Below are positions 1-9,518 of a stretch of DNA of 64,000 nt, one piece after another; position 1 is the first letter of the stretch, and each line of letters opens with the position of its first letter. The stretch is from Gallionella sp. (GTDB lineage: Bacteria > Pseudomonadota > Gammaproteobacteria > Burkholderiales > Gallionellaceae), in the NCBI GenBank assembly GCA_023259035.1, contig JAHFRA010000008.1:1-64000 (forward strand). The letters are read 5' to 3'. The position numbers and the translations under genes were made by a program. Below the pieces are notes generated by a model. That model was not told the DNA's origin and ran no database searches. It saw nothing but the letters and a program-made list of their open reading frames with translations.

Positions 1-99
1 GCGCTGGTGATCATCGCACGCAAAATTGCCCGAGCCGCTTGGTCTATCCATCATTACAAGTCAGTCTTTAATCCGGAAAGGATTACAAAAAATGCTTGA
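1..99 (+). CDS. C-terminal end of a probable IS110-family transposase (cut by window edge)
   Basis: Frame 1 is open from the first base to a TGA at 97-99, giving 32 residues. The stretch ARKIARAAWSIHHYK followed by FNPER resembles the tail of IS110-type (DEDD) transposases, from memory of that family. No catalytic part is visible because the gene starts outside the window, so it cannot be said whether the element is intact. Bases 100-197 up to the dacB stop hold no gene and may include the end of the element; I see no clear terminal repeat there. Confidence 0.5.
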   Translation, partial: ALVIIARKIARAAWSIHHYKSVFNPERITKNA

Positions 100-197
100 C
101 GAAAATCATAGAATCTCACCGCGAACGGTAACGGTTTTGCTGATACGCTCTGCGCGTGACAAACCAACTCCGTTTCTCAGTACCAGTCCGGCTCAGA

Positions 198-1592
198 CTA
201 ATACCACTTTGCCAGCCACTCGATCAGCGTGTCCTGTGCCGCTTGCCCGTATTTTGCATTCGGATGGTTGATGATAAACACCACAATCCATTGTTTGCCG
301 CTTTGCGCATGGACATAACCGGCGATGGATTTTACGCCTTCCAGAGTGCCGGTTTTAAGATGCGCATGACCGGCGATCTCGCTGTCATTGAAGCGTTTTT
401 TTACCGTGCCGTCCATGCCCAATATCGGCAGAGAGGCTTCCAGTTCGGCGGAAAACGGGCTGTGTGCGGCGCGTTGCAAAATGTCGGCGAGATTCTGTGC
501 GCTGATGCGTTCCGAGCGCGACAGACCCGCTCCGTTTTCCAGCACCAGCTCGGGGAATTGCAGTTGTTGTTTTTTCAGCCATTGCTGCACGACTGCGGTG
601 CTGCCGGAAATGCTTCCGGGGATGCCGTTTGCGGCTCCCAGCGTCAGGAACAATTGCCGGGCCATGGTGTTGTTGCTGAATTTGTTGATGTCGCGGATCA
701 CTTCCGACAGCGGCGGCGAGAAGCGCGTGGCAAAGGGTGCATGGTTGATTGGCGCGCTGCCTGTGCTTAACTTGCCTTGCACGGTGCCGCCGAGTTCTTT
801 CCATAATGCGCCGAACACCGCGAAGAAATAATCGCCGTGCGGCAGCAGCGCAAAATAATTCTCAACCTCGCCGCAGTCTGCCGGAATAGTGCCTTCCAGC
901 ACGATGCTGTGCCCCTCCAAACGGGCAGCGTAGGTGTCTCCGCCGTTGCACGGCACTTGTGTGGTCGCAGTGATGCGATTGCTGATGGTGTAGCCGTACA
1001 AATCCGGTTCGAGCAGCGCGCTGGTTTGCCCGGCAGTTGGAATTAAACGCAAATGAAGCGCATTGAAGTTGAGCAATAACGCGTTCGGCCCGACGTTGTA
1101 AGCACGGATCGGATCATTGTCAAATTCCGCCGGATCGTGATTGATAGCCTCAAAAAAACCACTATCCAGCACCACGTCGCCGCGAATTTCGCGCAGCCCG
1201 CGCTGACGCAACTCATGCAGCCACAACCAGAGCTGCTCGATAGTTAACCTGGGATCGCCATAACCTTTGAATACCAGATTGCCGTTCAACACCCCGTCTT
1301 CCAGCTTGCCATCAAGATAGGCCTCGGTCTTCCAGCGATAAGCCGGGCCGAGCGTTTCCAGCCCGACCAGGGTGGTGAGCAGTTTCATGGTGGAAGCCGG
1401 GTTCATCGTCTGCCTGGCGTTCTGGCTGATGATGGGTTGGCGGGCTTGGGTTTGCCGTACCACGATGCCGACACTATTTAGCGGAATGTGCGCGCGCTTG
1501 AGGGCGTCGCTGACGGGTTGCGGCAGGTTAGCGGCTATGGCGAGACCACCTAGAAACAGCCAGAAAAGAAGTGCGGCAAGAATACGTTTCAT
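198..1592 (-). CDS. dacB: D-alanyl-D-alanine carboxypeptidase/endopeptidase, PBP4 type
   Basis: 464 residues, the usual size for DacB (peptidase family S13), a periplasmic low-molecular-weight penicillin-binding protein that trims or cuts peptidoglycan cross-links. Residues 1-21 form a signal peptide (MKRILAALLFWLFLGGLAIA). The three active-site motifs are present: SxxK as STMK at 67-70 with Ser67 the expected nucleophile, SNN in KFSNNTMARQ, and KTG in HLKTGTLEG. ATG start at 1592. The bioA stop lies only 4 bases upstream, so the two are probably co-transcribed although functionally unrelated. Confidence 0.93.
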   Translation of the reverse strand: MKRILAALLFWLFLGGLAIAANLPQPVSDALKRAHIPLNSVGIVVRQTQARQPIISQNARQTMNPASTMKLLTTLVGLETLGPAYRWKTEAYLDGKLEDGVLNGNLVFKGYGDPRLTIEQLWLWLHELRQRGLREIRGDVVLDSGFFEAINHDPAEFDNDPIRAYNVGPNALLLNFNALHLRLIPTAGQTSALLEPDLYGYTISNRITATTQVPCNGGDTYAARLEGHSIVLEGTIPADCGEVENYFALLPHGDYFFAVFGALWKELGGTVQGKLSTGSAPINHAPFATRFSPPLSEVIRDINKFSNNTMARQLFLTLGAANGIPGSISGSTAVVQQWLKKQQLQFPELVLENGAGLSRSERISAQNLADILQRAAHSPFSAELEASLPILGMDGTVKKRFNDSEIAGHAHLKTGTLEGVKSIAGYVHAQSGKQWIVVFIINHPNAKYGQAAQDTLIEWLAKWY

Positions 1593-1596
1593 GGTT

Positions 1597-2910
1597 TTAG
1601 CTTAATTTTTCAACAAGTCGCAACGTGCAATTTACCAGCAAATCCATTTCATCGTGGGTGATGATATAGGGCGGCATGAAGTAAATAGTATTGCCGATGG
1701 GCCGCAACAACATTTCGCTTTGCAGCGCAAGCGTGAAGCAACGTTGCGCAAAATCGCGATGCGGACTATCCACCTCGAACGCCCAGATCATGCCTGTATT
1801 ACGCCAGTTACGCACGGCGGGATGTCCGCGTAATGGTTGTGCAATCTCATTCAGATACATCGCCTTGTTGCGGTTCATGGCGAGCGCATCGTCCCGAACA
1901 AAAATATCCAGCGTCGCCAAAGCCGCGCGGCAGGCCAGCGGGTTGCCGGTGTAGGAATGCGAATGCAAAAAACCGCGCGCAGTCTCGTCGGCATAAAATG
2001 CCCGATAGATTTCATCGTTCGTCATCACCGCGGACAGCGGCAGGTAACCGCCAGTGATGCCTTTTGAGAGGAGCAGGAAATCCGGCGTAATCCCGGCCTG
2101 CGCACAGGCAAACATCGTTCCCGTGCGCCCCATGCCTACGGCGATTTCGTCGGCGATCAGGTGCACTCGGTACTCATCGCAAAGCTGGCGCGCCCGTTGC
2201 AGATAAACCGGGTGATACATCGCCATGCCCGCCGCGCCTTGCACCAAAGGCTCCACGATGAAAGCGGCGAGGCTGTCGTGATGTTGTTGTAAATACGCTT
2301 CCAGCTTATCCGCGCAGCGTAGCGCATAATCTGCGGCACTCTCCCCTGCTGCCGCATTGCGCCAGTCCGGGCTTGTCACCGTGGAATTTTGCTTCAGTAA
2401 CGCGCCGTATGCATCGCGGAACAGCGCCACATCGGTGACCGAGAGCGCACCCAGCGTCTCGCCGTGATAACTGTTTTGCAAACTGATAAAACCGGTTTTC
2501 AGTAGCTTGCCCCGATTGCGCCAATAATGCGCGCTCATCTTCAGCGCAATTTCCGTCGCCGAGGCGCCGTCCGAAGCGTAAAAACAATGTCCCAGACCGG
2601 CGGGCGCCAGTTGCGCGAGCCGCTCCGAAAGCTGTACCACCGGCTCATGTGTGAAACCAGCCAGCATCACATGCTCCAGCTTGCCAAGCTGATCGGCAAT
2701 CGCGGCGTTGATGCGCGGATTGCAATGCCCGAACAAATTCACCCACCACGAACTCACTGCATCCAGATAACGATTGCCGTCGAAGTCGTACAGCCATACA
2801 CCTGCGCCGCGCGCAATCGGTACCAGCGGAAAATTCTCGTAATGTTTCATCTGTGAGCACGGGTGCCACACGGATGCTAGAGAGCGGACAAGAAAATCGT
2901 GGTTAGGCAT
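1597..2910 (-). CDS. bioA: Adenosylmethionine-8-amino-7-oxononanoate aminotransferase
   Basis: 437 residues, class III PLP-dependent aminotransferase. BioA transfers the amino group of S-adenosylmethionine to 8-amino-7-oxononanoate to give 7,8-diaminononanoate in biotin synthesis (cytoplasm). BioA-like features are the early SSWWVNLFGHCNPRINAA block, FYASDGASATEIALKM, the aspartate motif LIADEIAVGMGRTG, and the PLP-lysine segment LLSKGITGGYLPLSAV. ATG start at 2910. No other bio genes are in the window. The neighbour is dacB, 4 bases downstream. Confidence 0.93.
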   Translation of the reverse strand: MPNHDFLVRSLASVWHPCSQMKHYENFPLVPIARGAGVWLYDFDGNRYLDAVSSWWVNLFGHCNPRINAAIADQLGKLEHVMLAGFTHEPVVQLSERLAQLAPAGLGHCFYASDGASATEIALKMSAHYWRNRGKLLKTGFISLQNSYHGETLGALSVTDVALFRDAYGALLKQNSTVTSPDWRNAAAGESAADYALRCADKLEAYLQQHHDSLAAFIVEPLVQGAAGMAMYHPVYLQRARQLCDEYRVHLIADEIAVGMGRTGTMFACAQAGITPDFLLLSKGITGGYLPLSAVMTNDEIYRAFYADETARGFLHSHSYTGNPLACRAALATLDIFVRDDALAMNRNKAMYLNEIAQPLRGHPAVRNWRNTGMIWAFEVDSPHRDFAQRCFTLALQSEMLLRPIGNTIYFMPPYIITHDEMDLLVNCTLRLVEKLS

Positions 2911-3019
2911 ACCAGGCGTCAGAGATTATCGGGCAGGCTTTGTACACCATTTAGGCTGCTACAGACAATATTTTGGTGGTGAGACCAGCATAATTGACCA
3001 TATTGGTGAAAGAGTTTAG

Positions 3020-3096
3020 TGAGTCTCTAAAATCCACATTTCATACCAGTCAAACGCCCCCTCCCTCCTTCGACGAGTTCAGGACAGGCCAAGCCT
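3020..3096 (-). repeat. Repeat pieces fused to the 3' end of hicB
   Basis: Bases 3068-3089 match the common proteobacterial REP-type palindrome core (CTTCGACGAGTTCAGGACAG and on), which translates on the minus strand as ACPELVEG. Bases 3021-3045 (CTCTAAAATCCACATTTCAT) resemble the left end of the element at 48982 (CTCTAAAAAGCCACATTTTAT). Together they encode the last ~25 residues and the stop codon of the HicB-like protein. Confidence 0.55.
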
Positions 3097-3533
3097 TGTA
3101 TGCGTGAACGGCGAACGATGTGGCATGCGCCTCTATGCTTCCGCACCTCGATTGGTAGCCCCAACACCTTAGCTGCCGCCTCGATCTGATCGAGCTTGGA
3201 GGCGTGGCGCAAATCAAACAGCTGATCTACCTGCGGCACGTGCCAGCCCAGGCGGCGAGCCAGTTCTGCTTTCTTGATGCCTTGTTCGGTCATCGCCTGA
3301 TAAACACCCAGCTTGGCGCATTCCAGCGCGGATGGGCGCACTGTATGTTGACCGCCAGCGGGTAAAGGCTTGCGCGCATCCACGTAAAACGACAATGCGG
3401 TTTCCGGCGCGTCCACCGCGTAGAGCAAGGCTTCATCTTTGTCCGCGCCGAAGGTAATCGCCCCCAGTACATCGGGAAAAGTGACCAACACAGTGCCATC
3501 ATCTGGCGTGAGGGTAACGGGGTAATCAAACAT
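3027..3533 (-). CDS. hicB: HicB-family antitoxin with repeat-derived C-terminal extension
   Basis: 168 residues. Residues 1-60 are a HicB RNase-H-like fold (YPVTLTPDDGTVLVTFPDV, ALSFYVDARKPLPAG); residues ~75-130 are a helix-turn-helix region (KKAELARRLGWHVPQVDQLFDLRHASK) typical of DNA-binding HicB antitoxins that autoregulate their operon. Homologous sequence appears to stop around residue 132; the rest (RIQGLACPELVEGGRGR and on) is read from repeat DNA, so the natural end was probably lost. ATG at 3533 follows AGGAG. The hicA toxin gene upstream is only a fragment, so this is an orphan antitoxin and may no longer act in a toxin-antitoxin pair. Confidence 0.8.
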   Translation of the reverse strand: MFDYPVTLTPDDGTVLVTFPDVLGAITFGADKDEALLYAVDAPETALSFYVDARKPLPAGGQHTVRPSALECAKLGVYQAMTEQGIKKAELARRLGWHVPQVDQLFDLRHASKLDQIEAAAKVLGLPIEVRKHRGACHIVRRSRIQGLACPELVEGGRGRLTGMKCGF

Positions 3534-3542
3534 AATTTCTCC

Positions 3543-3611
3543 TTATTTCAAACCAAGCTGGCGTTTAATCGCAGCCTCAAGTCCTTTGCCCAGTTCCGTG
3601 GACACTGATTT
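3543..3611 (-). pseudogene. hicA: 3' remnant of hicA toxin gene
   Basis: On the minus strand, 9 bases before the hicB ATG, a reading frame ends with ELGKGLEAAIKRQLGLK then TAA (3543-3545). This matches the usual C-terminus of HicA mRNA-interferase toxins as I remember them. The frame is closed upstream by TAG (3609-3611), and no start or N-terminal dsRBD-like part with the catalytic histidine is found in 3612-3858, so the toxin gene has been truncated. Confidence 0.6.
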
Positions 3612-3858
3612 CTACGAACGAAGTCTTGTATTTGGCGCACCTCCCAAAATAATTTGGCTCCGAATCGGAAACAGTACAGTCAACGAAATGATTACTCTAC
3701 TATGTAGCCAGTACATCGTTATTCGTCATTTCGCTGAAGATACAACGGCTACCTTTTTACCACTAACCCAGCCTAAAATTGCAGCCATGTGATAGTGAGG
3801 CTCGAAATAGTTTGTTTACCCCGCTTGTTTGCCAAGCCGACAAATTATCTATAGTTCG
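3612..3858. other. Intergenic stretch without recognisable gene
   Basis: About 250 bp between the hicA fragment and the 3' end of the helicase gene. Only short, composition-poor frames are present; no repeat, promoter pair or terminator could be supported. It may contain the junction of the deletion that removed most of hicA. Confidence 0.5.
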
Positions 3859-6800
3859 CTATGAATTGTCATCATCCGGCAATGGCGCCAACAGCGCGGC
3901 AATGTCGGCTTCGCCAAATTTAACCAGGCCGTTGACATCCTCCGATAAAATCCCGGCGGCGAGTTCGGCTTTTTTCTCTTGCAGCGCGAGTATTTTTTCT
4001 TCGATGCTGCCCGCCACGACCAGTTTGTAAACGAACACATTTTTCGTTTGTCCGAGACGGTGCGCGCGGTCCGTGGCCTGGTTTTCCACGGCAGGGTTCC
4101 ACCACGGGTCATAGTGGATCACCGTGTCGGCGGTGGTCAGGTTCAGGCCCACCCCGCCAGCCTTGAGGCTGATCAGAAAGATCGGCACTTCGCCATCCTG
4201 GAAACGGCGCACCACTTCTTCGCGGTTTTGCGTATCGCCGGTGAGTTTTACGTATTCCAGCTGTTCACTTGCCAGCTCCGCCTCAATCAATTCGAGCATC
4301 GAGGTGAATTGTGAAAACACCAGTATGCGCCGGCCTTCACTGACCAGTTCCGGCAGCATTTCCATCAGCAGGTCAAGTTTGGCGCGTTCTTTTACCTTCC
4401 CGGCACTGGTCAATTTCAGCAGGCGCGGATCGCAACAGACCTGGCGCAACTTGAGCAGCGCGTCGAGTATGATGATATGGCTGCGCGCAAAGCCCTTGTT
4501 AGCGACTTCCTCTCGGACGCGCTGATCCATGGCGATGCGCACCGTTTCATAAAGGTCGCGCTGCCCGCCCTCCAATTCGACGGTGCGGACGATGAATGTC
4601 TTGGGCGGCAACTCTTGCGCAACGTCTTCCTTGCGCCTGCGCAGGATGAAGGGCCTGACGCGCCTTGCCAGCAAGTCGCGGCGCAATCTGTTGCCCTGTT
4701 TCTCAATTGGGGTGCGCCATGTTCGGGTAAATTCCTTGGTATCTCCCAGCAGGCCGGGCAGCAGGAAATCAAACTGCGCCCACAATTCGCCCAGATGATT
4801 TTCCAGCGGTGTGCCGGTGAGGCACAAGCGATGCCGCGCATTCAACTTGCGCACCACTTGCGCGGCCTGGCTGGAAACATTTTTAACCGTTTGCGCCTCA
4901 TCCAGAATCAGCAGGTGGTACCCGTGTTCCGCCAGAGCCTGTTCGTCGCGCCACAACAGCGGGTAGGTGGTAAGAATGACATCGTGTTCCGGAATCATCG
5001 GGAAATGCTCCGCCCTTTCCTTGCCGTGCAGCGATAGCATTTTGAGCTGCGGGGCAAAGCGCTGCGCCTCGCGTTTCCAGTTGAAAATAAGCGAGGTGGG
5101 CAACACGACCAGCGAGGGTTTGTCCATGCGGCCACTTTGTTTCTCGATCAGCAGATGCGCCAGGGCCTGCGCAGTTTTGCCCAAACCCATATCATCGGCC
5201 AATATTCCGGCGAGCTCCTGCTCGCGCAGATATTGCAGCCAGGACAATCCTTCCAGCTGGTAGGGGCGCAATTCCAGCGCGAAGCCCTCCGGCGCGGCTA
5301 CGGCCTTGATGCCGGCGGTGTTTCTGAGCTTGTTGGCAAGACTCTTTACCGAGTCCATGCCCTTGAACTGCCAGCGCTCCATCCCGGCCAATGCATCGAT
5401 GCGCGCCACATCGTAGCGGGACAGGCGAATTCCACCGTCCGCCCCGCTGTCGAAAAGCTCGATCAGGGTGCGCGCCAACGGTTTGATGCGATCGGCGCAC
5501 ACACCCACCCTGCCGCCACCCGGAAGCAACAACTCGATGTGCTCGTTATCGTCCATCTTTTCCAGCCTGGACGCATCCAGCCAGCGCGGGTCGATTTTGA
5601 ACAGCTCATGCAACAGCGGGGCCAATGCCAAGCGCTGGCCATTGACGACGATGCCCATGTTCAGGCTGAACCAGCCATCCTCCTCCGCGCCGAATTCCGC
5701 TTCCCACGCTTCCACTTCAAAAATATGGTGGCGAAAATCCTTGGAAATAACGATTTCCCAACCCGCTTCGCGCATCTGCGGGATTGCTTGCTGCATGAAT
5801 AGTGGCCACGCCTGTTTGCTTTCCAGGCCGTAAACCGGTCGCTCCGAGAGGCTGCCGGAAGACCCGACAAAACCTGACACCTCTTCAAGGCCGTAGCGGC
5901 CAAGCGCATTGATGACACGCGCTTCCGCTTTATTGTTGCGAGTCACCCGCACCGTTTCGCCGCTTTGCAGCATGACGAAGTCGCCGGGGTGCTGGATGGG
6001 CAACTCTGCTTCACCATAACGAAATTTGACACGCGCAAAATCCAGTTCCTGGTTGCCATGACTATAATGGCGGAAATTGCCCAGCCATAGCGGGGTTGAG
6101 GTCTCCAGCAGCAATACCGGCACGAGCGGTTTTTTGATAATGCGCAACCGGTCGGTGCTGGGCGGCGGCAAATTCGGAACCATTTCACGCAACACCTCAG
6201 ATACTGCCGGAACATCGATTTCGCCGAGCGATGGCATGCTCAACAACTGCGCGACCTGCTCCGGCGTCTGGGCAAGTTTCAACTGGCCAATCTCACCCGC
6301 GCTACCGTCAACGTACCAGGTGGCTTCATTCAACGGCAGCACGTCCACCGCCGAACCGCTGCGGATTATCGTCGGGGCCATTCGCCCGGATTCATCAACC
6401 CCCCAGTCCAACCGGGCATCGCGCACTTCGCCCTGCTTGAGCTGAATTGGCTCGGACATAAAATGTTGATGGCCCGCGACTCGTCGCATAAGAAACAGCC
6501 GCCCATCGGACAGCAGACGCGTCAGGATCTCATTGCCCCGCGCGCTCATGACAGGAAATTCGTCATGTTTATCGCGCTGTGCCCACAGCAAGCGCAAGAT
6601 GGGAAAGTCTTCTTCCGTAACATATTGCGGCGGTTTGATCAGGGCGCGCTCTACGCTGTTCCACTCCTCCAGCCTGCCGGTCAATCGGCCTTCGGTGTCC
6701 AACTTGCCCTTGTAAATGCCAATGACATAATCGTCTGCGTAGGAAGATTTGATGAGCGCGTAGCACAGCCGATCAGTCTTCATCACGGGCTTGGCTTTCT

Positions 6801-7161
6801 TCTTCGGCGGGGTTTGCGCCGCACGTCGAAAGGATTCGACCCACTCCAGCACGGCATGATTAACGCTGGGCGCGCGCGGCAAAGACAATACCGATAGCAG
6901 GACTGCGGCGGTATGCTTGCATCTGACTTTCACCGGACAGCTGCACCTTGGGTCAATATGCAGGCTCCCCTCCTTGCCGGCATCAAAAAACAACTCCACC
7001 AGATATGGTCGGGGCGCAGTTCCTTTGACCTGTGCGGTAATTTTGTCGGGCTGGATGACCAGATTGTCAATCGAGTTCAGGTAAGCCTTGGCTTTCTGAA
7101 GCTCCTGCATACTGTACCAATGTGTTACATCGGAAAGTGTATAAGACTGGGCAAGTGGCAT
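3859..7161 (-). CDS. SWIM zinc-finger SNF2-family helicase/ATPase
   Basis: 1100 residues from ATG 7161; a TTG lies three codons earlier. N-terminal SWIM motif CxCxnCxH is seen as CSCPVKVRCKH near residues 73-83. The C-terminal half is a Swi2/Snf2 two-lobed ATPase: Walker A ILADDMGLGKTAQ with Lys ~662, Walker B LILDEAQTVKN near 753, motif III LTGTPLENHLGELW, then helicase C with VFSQFTSMLELIE, KAGGVGLNLT and RAHRLGQTKNVFVYKLV. These proteins are DNA-stimulated translocases, usually unassigned; a role in transcription or repair would be guesswork. The waaA stop is 5 bases upstream, so it lies at the end of the waaC-waaA transcript. Confidence 0.9.
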   Translation of the reverse strand: MPLAQSYTLSDVTHWYSMQELQKAKAYLNSIDNLVIQPDKITAQVKGTAPRPYLVELFFDAGKEGSLHIDPRCSCPVKVRCKHTAAVLLSVLSLPRAPSVNHAVLEWVESFRRAAQTPPKKKAKPVMKTDRLCYALIKSSYADDYVIGIYKGKLDTEGRLTGRLEEWNSVERALIKPPQYVTEEDFPILRLLWAQRDKHDEFPVMSARGNEILTRLLSDGRLFLMRRVAGHQHFMSEPIQLKQGEVRDARLDWGVDESGRMAPTIIRSGSAVDVLPLNEATWYVDGSAGEIGQLKLAQTPEQVAQLLSMPSLGEIDVPAVSEVLREMVPNLPPPSTDRLRIIKKPLVPVLLLETSTPLWLGNFRHYSHGNQELDFARVKFRYGEAELPIQHPGDFVMLQSGETVRVTRNNKAEARVINALGRYGLEEVSGFVGSSGSLSERPVYGLESKQAWPLFMQQAIPQMREAGWEIVISKDFRHHIFEVEAWEAEFGAEEDGWFSLNMGIVVNGQRLALAPLLHELFKIDPRWLDASRLEKMDDNEHIELLLPGGGRVGVCADRIKPLARTLIELFDSGADGGIRLSRYDVARIDALAGMERWQFKGMDSVKSLANKLRNTAGIKAVAAPEGFALELRPYQLEGLSWLQYLREQELAGILADDMGLGKTAQALAHLLIEKQSGRMDKPSLVVLPTSLIFNWKREAQRFAPQLKMLSLHGKERAEHFPMIPEHDVILTTYPLLWRDEQALAEHGYHLLILDEAQTVKNVSSQAAQVVRKLNARHRLCLTGTPLENHLGELWAQFDFLLPGLLGDTKEFTRTWRTPIEKQGNRLRRDLLARRVRPFILRRRKEDVAQELPPKTFIVRTVELEGGQRDLYETVRIAMDQRVREEVANKGFARSHIIILDALLKLRQVCCDPRLLKLTSAGKVKERAKLDLLMEMLPELVSEGRRILVFSQFTSMLELIEAELASEQLEYVKLTGDTQNREEVVRRFQDGEVPIFLISLKAGGVGLNLTTADTVIHYDPWWNPAVENQATDRAHRLGQTKNVFVYKLVVAGSIEEKILALQEKKAELAAGILSEDVNGLVKFGEADIAALLAPLPDDDNS

Positions 7162-7166
7162 AGTAA

Positions 7167-8480
7167 TCAAAGCGCTGATGGCATAGCCAGTAAAGATAAA
7201 ATAATTTGCAACGACTTGTCTGTCGCGCCGCGATTGGACTCCACAAATCCGGCACAGCGCTGCTGCATCTCGCGCAGCGCATCCGGGTTATCCAGCAGGC
7301 GTTGCACTTCCATAACCAGCCCGCCGCTGTCCCGCACTTGCGCTGCGGCTCCGGCCGCAACCGCCAGCCGCGTCGCATCGGCAAAGTTGTGGGTATGCGG
7401 ACCGACCACTACCGGCGTGCCGGCCGCACAGGCTTCGATCAGGTTTTGTCCGCCGTAGGGCAACAGGCTGCCGCCGACGAAGGCAAGATCGGCGGCAGCG
7501 TAATAGGCAAACATCTCGCCCATGCTGTCGCCCAGGACTACCTGGATTTCTGCCGGTATCTGATCTGCCAGCACCGCGCGGTTTTGCGGCTCGCCTGCCC
7601 GGTCCATTTTACTCCTGCGCCGGAACGAAATGCCGCGCTGTTCCAGCAGCGCGGCAACTTCTGCAAAACGTTGCGGGTGGCGCGGCACGATGACCAGCAG
7701 CAGGCCGGGGATATGCACCTGTTGCAGCGCATCGAGCAGCAACGCTTCCTCCCCGTCGCGGGTGCTGGCGGCGAGAAACACTTTGCGTGCTGTACCAAAT
7801 TGCACGCGCAATTGCCTGCCCAGTTCCAGCATCGCGGGCGGCGGATCGATGTCGAACTTGAGGTTGCCAGTCACGGATACATCTTTTGCGCCGAGGCCGC
7901 TCAGGCGTGCCGCGTCATCGGAGGTTTGCGCGGCGACGGCGGCAAGCTCGCCCAGCGCGTCACGGGTCAGCCGCGCGAACCGCGCATAACCGCGCGCCGA
8001 TTTTTCCGACAGGCGCGCATTCAGCAGCAATAGCGGCATGCCGGTTTCGCGGCAGGCGTGGATCAGGTTGAACCAGATTTCTGTTTCCATCAGGATACCG
8101 AATTTCGGTTTGAAATGGCGCAGGAATTTGTTCACCGCAAACGGATAGTCGTAGGGCAGATACGCGCGCAGCACGCTGTCGCCGTACATTTGTTCGCCGG
8201 TGGCGCGGCCGGTGGGCGTGGTGTGTGTGAGCAGGACTTGATGATCGGGGCAAGTGGCGCGCAGCCGGGCGACGAGGCTTTGCGCGGCGCGGGTTTCGCC
8301 CACCGAGACAGCATGCAGCCAAATGACCGGCCGGTCGCTTTGCACAGAATAAAAACCGAAGCGCTCGCCGATGTAACGAAGGTATTCCGGCTGCTTGCGC
8401 GCGCGCCACAGCAGGCGCAGAAAAATGTACGGTAGCAGCAGCCACAATGCGAGGGTGTAGAACAGTCGCGGGTTCAGCAT
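7167..8480 (-). CDS. waaA: 3-deoxy-D-manno-octulosonic acid transferase
   Basis: 437 residues, GT30 family. WaaA (KdtA) transfers Kdo from CMP-Kdo to lipid IVA at the cytoplasmic face of the inner membrane, starting the LPS core. Features: N-terminal membrane anchor (residues ~4-22), GERFGFY, LHAVSVGETRAA with the catalytic Glu, the central LLLLNARLSEKSARGY segment, and the C-terminal FVGGSLLPYGGQNLIEA nucleotide-binding motif. I place the start at ATG 8480 (MLNPRLFYTLALW); a longer frame upstream lies inside waaC. It overlaps the waaC stop (8474) by 7 bases, implying translational coupling. Confidence 0.93.
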   Translation of the reverse strand: MLNPRLFYTLALWLLLPYIFLRLLWRARKQPEYLRYIGERFGFYSVQSDRPVIWLHAVSVGETRAAQSLVARLRATCPDHQVLLTHTTPTGRATGEQMYGDSVLRAYLPYDYPFAVNKFLRHFKPKFGILMETEIWFNLIHACRETGMPLLLLNARLSEKSARGYARFARLTRDALGELAAVAAQTSDDAARLSGLGAKDVSVTGNLKFDIDPPPAMLELGRQLRVQFGTARKVFLAASTRDGEEALLLDALQQVHIPGLLLVIVPRHPQRFAEVAALLEQRGISFRRRSKMDRAGEPQNRAVLADQIPAEIQVVLGDSMGEMFAYYAAADLAFVGGSLLPYGGQNLIEACAAGTPVVVGPHTHNFADATRLAVAAGAAAQVRDSGGLVMEVQRLLDNPDALREMQQRCAGFVESNRGATDKSLQIILSLLAMPSAL

Positions 8481-9463
8481 GCCGCCATTCCTTGCAGCGC
8501 ATCGATGACGGCGGCGACATCCGGCGCTTGGTCGATATTGCCGAGATTGACCGCGCATCGGCCCGCATGCAATCCGGTCAGCACCGGGTCGGTCGCTGTG
8601 TAAATGCCGGCGGTGGGCACGCCCAGCGCCGCAGCGAGGTGGGCGAGGCCGGTATCCACGCCGATCACCGCTTGCGCGCCGCCGAGCAGGGCCGCTGCTT
8701 CATTCAGGCTCAGGTGCGGCGGCACAACCGCACCGGGAACGGCTTCGGCGAGATGCAGGCTACGCGCCTGCTCCTCATTGTTGCCCCACGGCAAAATGCA
8801 GCGAATATTTTTTTTATGCAGATGACGCCCCAGCGCGATCCAGTTTGTTTCGCTCCACAGCTTATTGGCGCGGCTGGTGGCATGCAGCAGCACCGCATAA
8901 GGCTCCTCCGCAAGCCAGGCGGGGCGCGCGATGGCGGGTGGCCGGATGCCGTAATCGGCTTGCCCTTCCAGCGTATGACCGAGCGCCTGTGCGGCCAGCT
9001 GGCGGTTGCGTTCGACGGCGTGCTGTCCCGTCGCGACCGGGAAAGTCCGCTGGTACAGGCTGGCCGCCAGCGGTTCGCGCGCGCTATTCCGGTCGAATCC
9101 GCAACGCAGCCCATGCGCGCCGCGCATCAGCAACGCGCTCTTCAGCAGGCCTTGCGTATCAATCGCGATGGCGTAGTGTTGCGCGTTCAGCGTGTTGCGA
9201 AACGCCGCGATTTCGCGCCAAGTGGCGGTGCTCAGCAGCTTGCCGCGCCAGCGCCGCATCGCAACCGGAATGACGTTGCGCACCGCCGCATGCAATTTTG
9301 GCAGCGCGGCAAAGCTTTCTTCCACCAGCCAGTCGATTTGCGCGCCCGGATAATGGCGCACGATATCGCTGACTACCGGAAGGTTGTGCAGCACATCGCC
9401 CAGCGATGAAGTTTTGACCAGCAGGATATGCGGGGTTTTTGTGTCGGCGAAAAGATGCGCCAT
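8474..9463 (-). CDS. waaC: LPS heptosyltransferase I
   Basis: 329 residues, GT9 family. WaaC adds the first L-glycero-D-manno-heptose to Kdo2-lipid A. The typical N-terminal VKTSSLGDVLHNLPVVSDI is at about residues 17-35, with AQIDWLVEESFAALP after it; the C-terminal donor site shows VIGVDTGLAHLAAALGVPTAGIYTATDP, typical of GT9. ATG at 9463; a start nearer the conserved block is possible because about 15 residues precede it. First gene of waaC-waaA-helicase, reading away from the polysaccharide cluster at 9819. Confidence 0.93.
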   Translation of the reverse strand: MAHLFADTKTPHILLVKTSSLGDVLHNLPVVSDIVRHYPGAQIDWLVEESFAALPKLHAAVRNVIPVAMRRWRGKLLSTATWREIAAFRNTLNAQHYAIAIDTQGLLKSALLMRGAHGLRCGFDRNSAREPLAASLYQRTFPVATGQHAVERNRQLAAQALGHTLEGQADYGIRPPAIARPAWLAEEPYAVLLHATSRANKLWSETNWIALGRHLHKKNIRCILPWGNNEEQARSLHLAEAVPGAVVPPHLSLNEAAALLGGAQAVIGVDTGLAHLAAALGVPTAGIYTATDPVLTGLHAGRCAVNLGNIDQAPDVAAVIDALQGMAAC

Positions 9464-9518
9464 ATAGGAACCATGATTTTAGATGGTACGCATCTTATAG
9501 GATGCGGTACGGCTTTAG

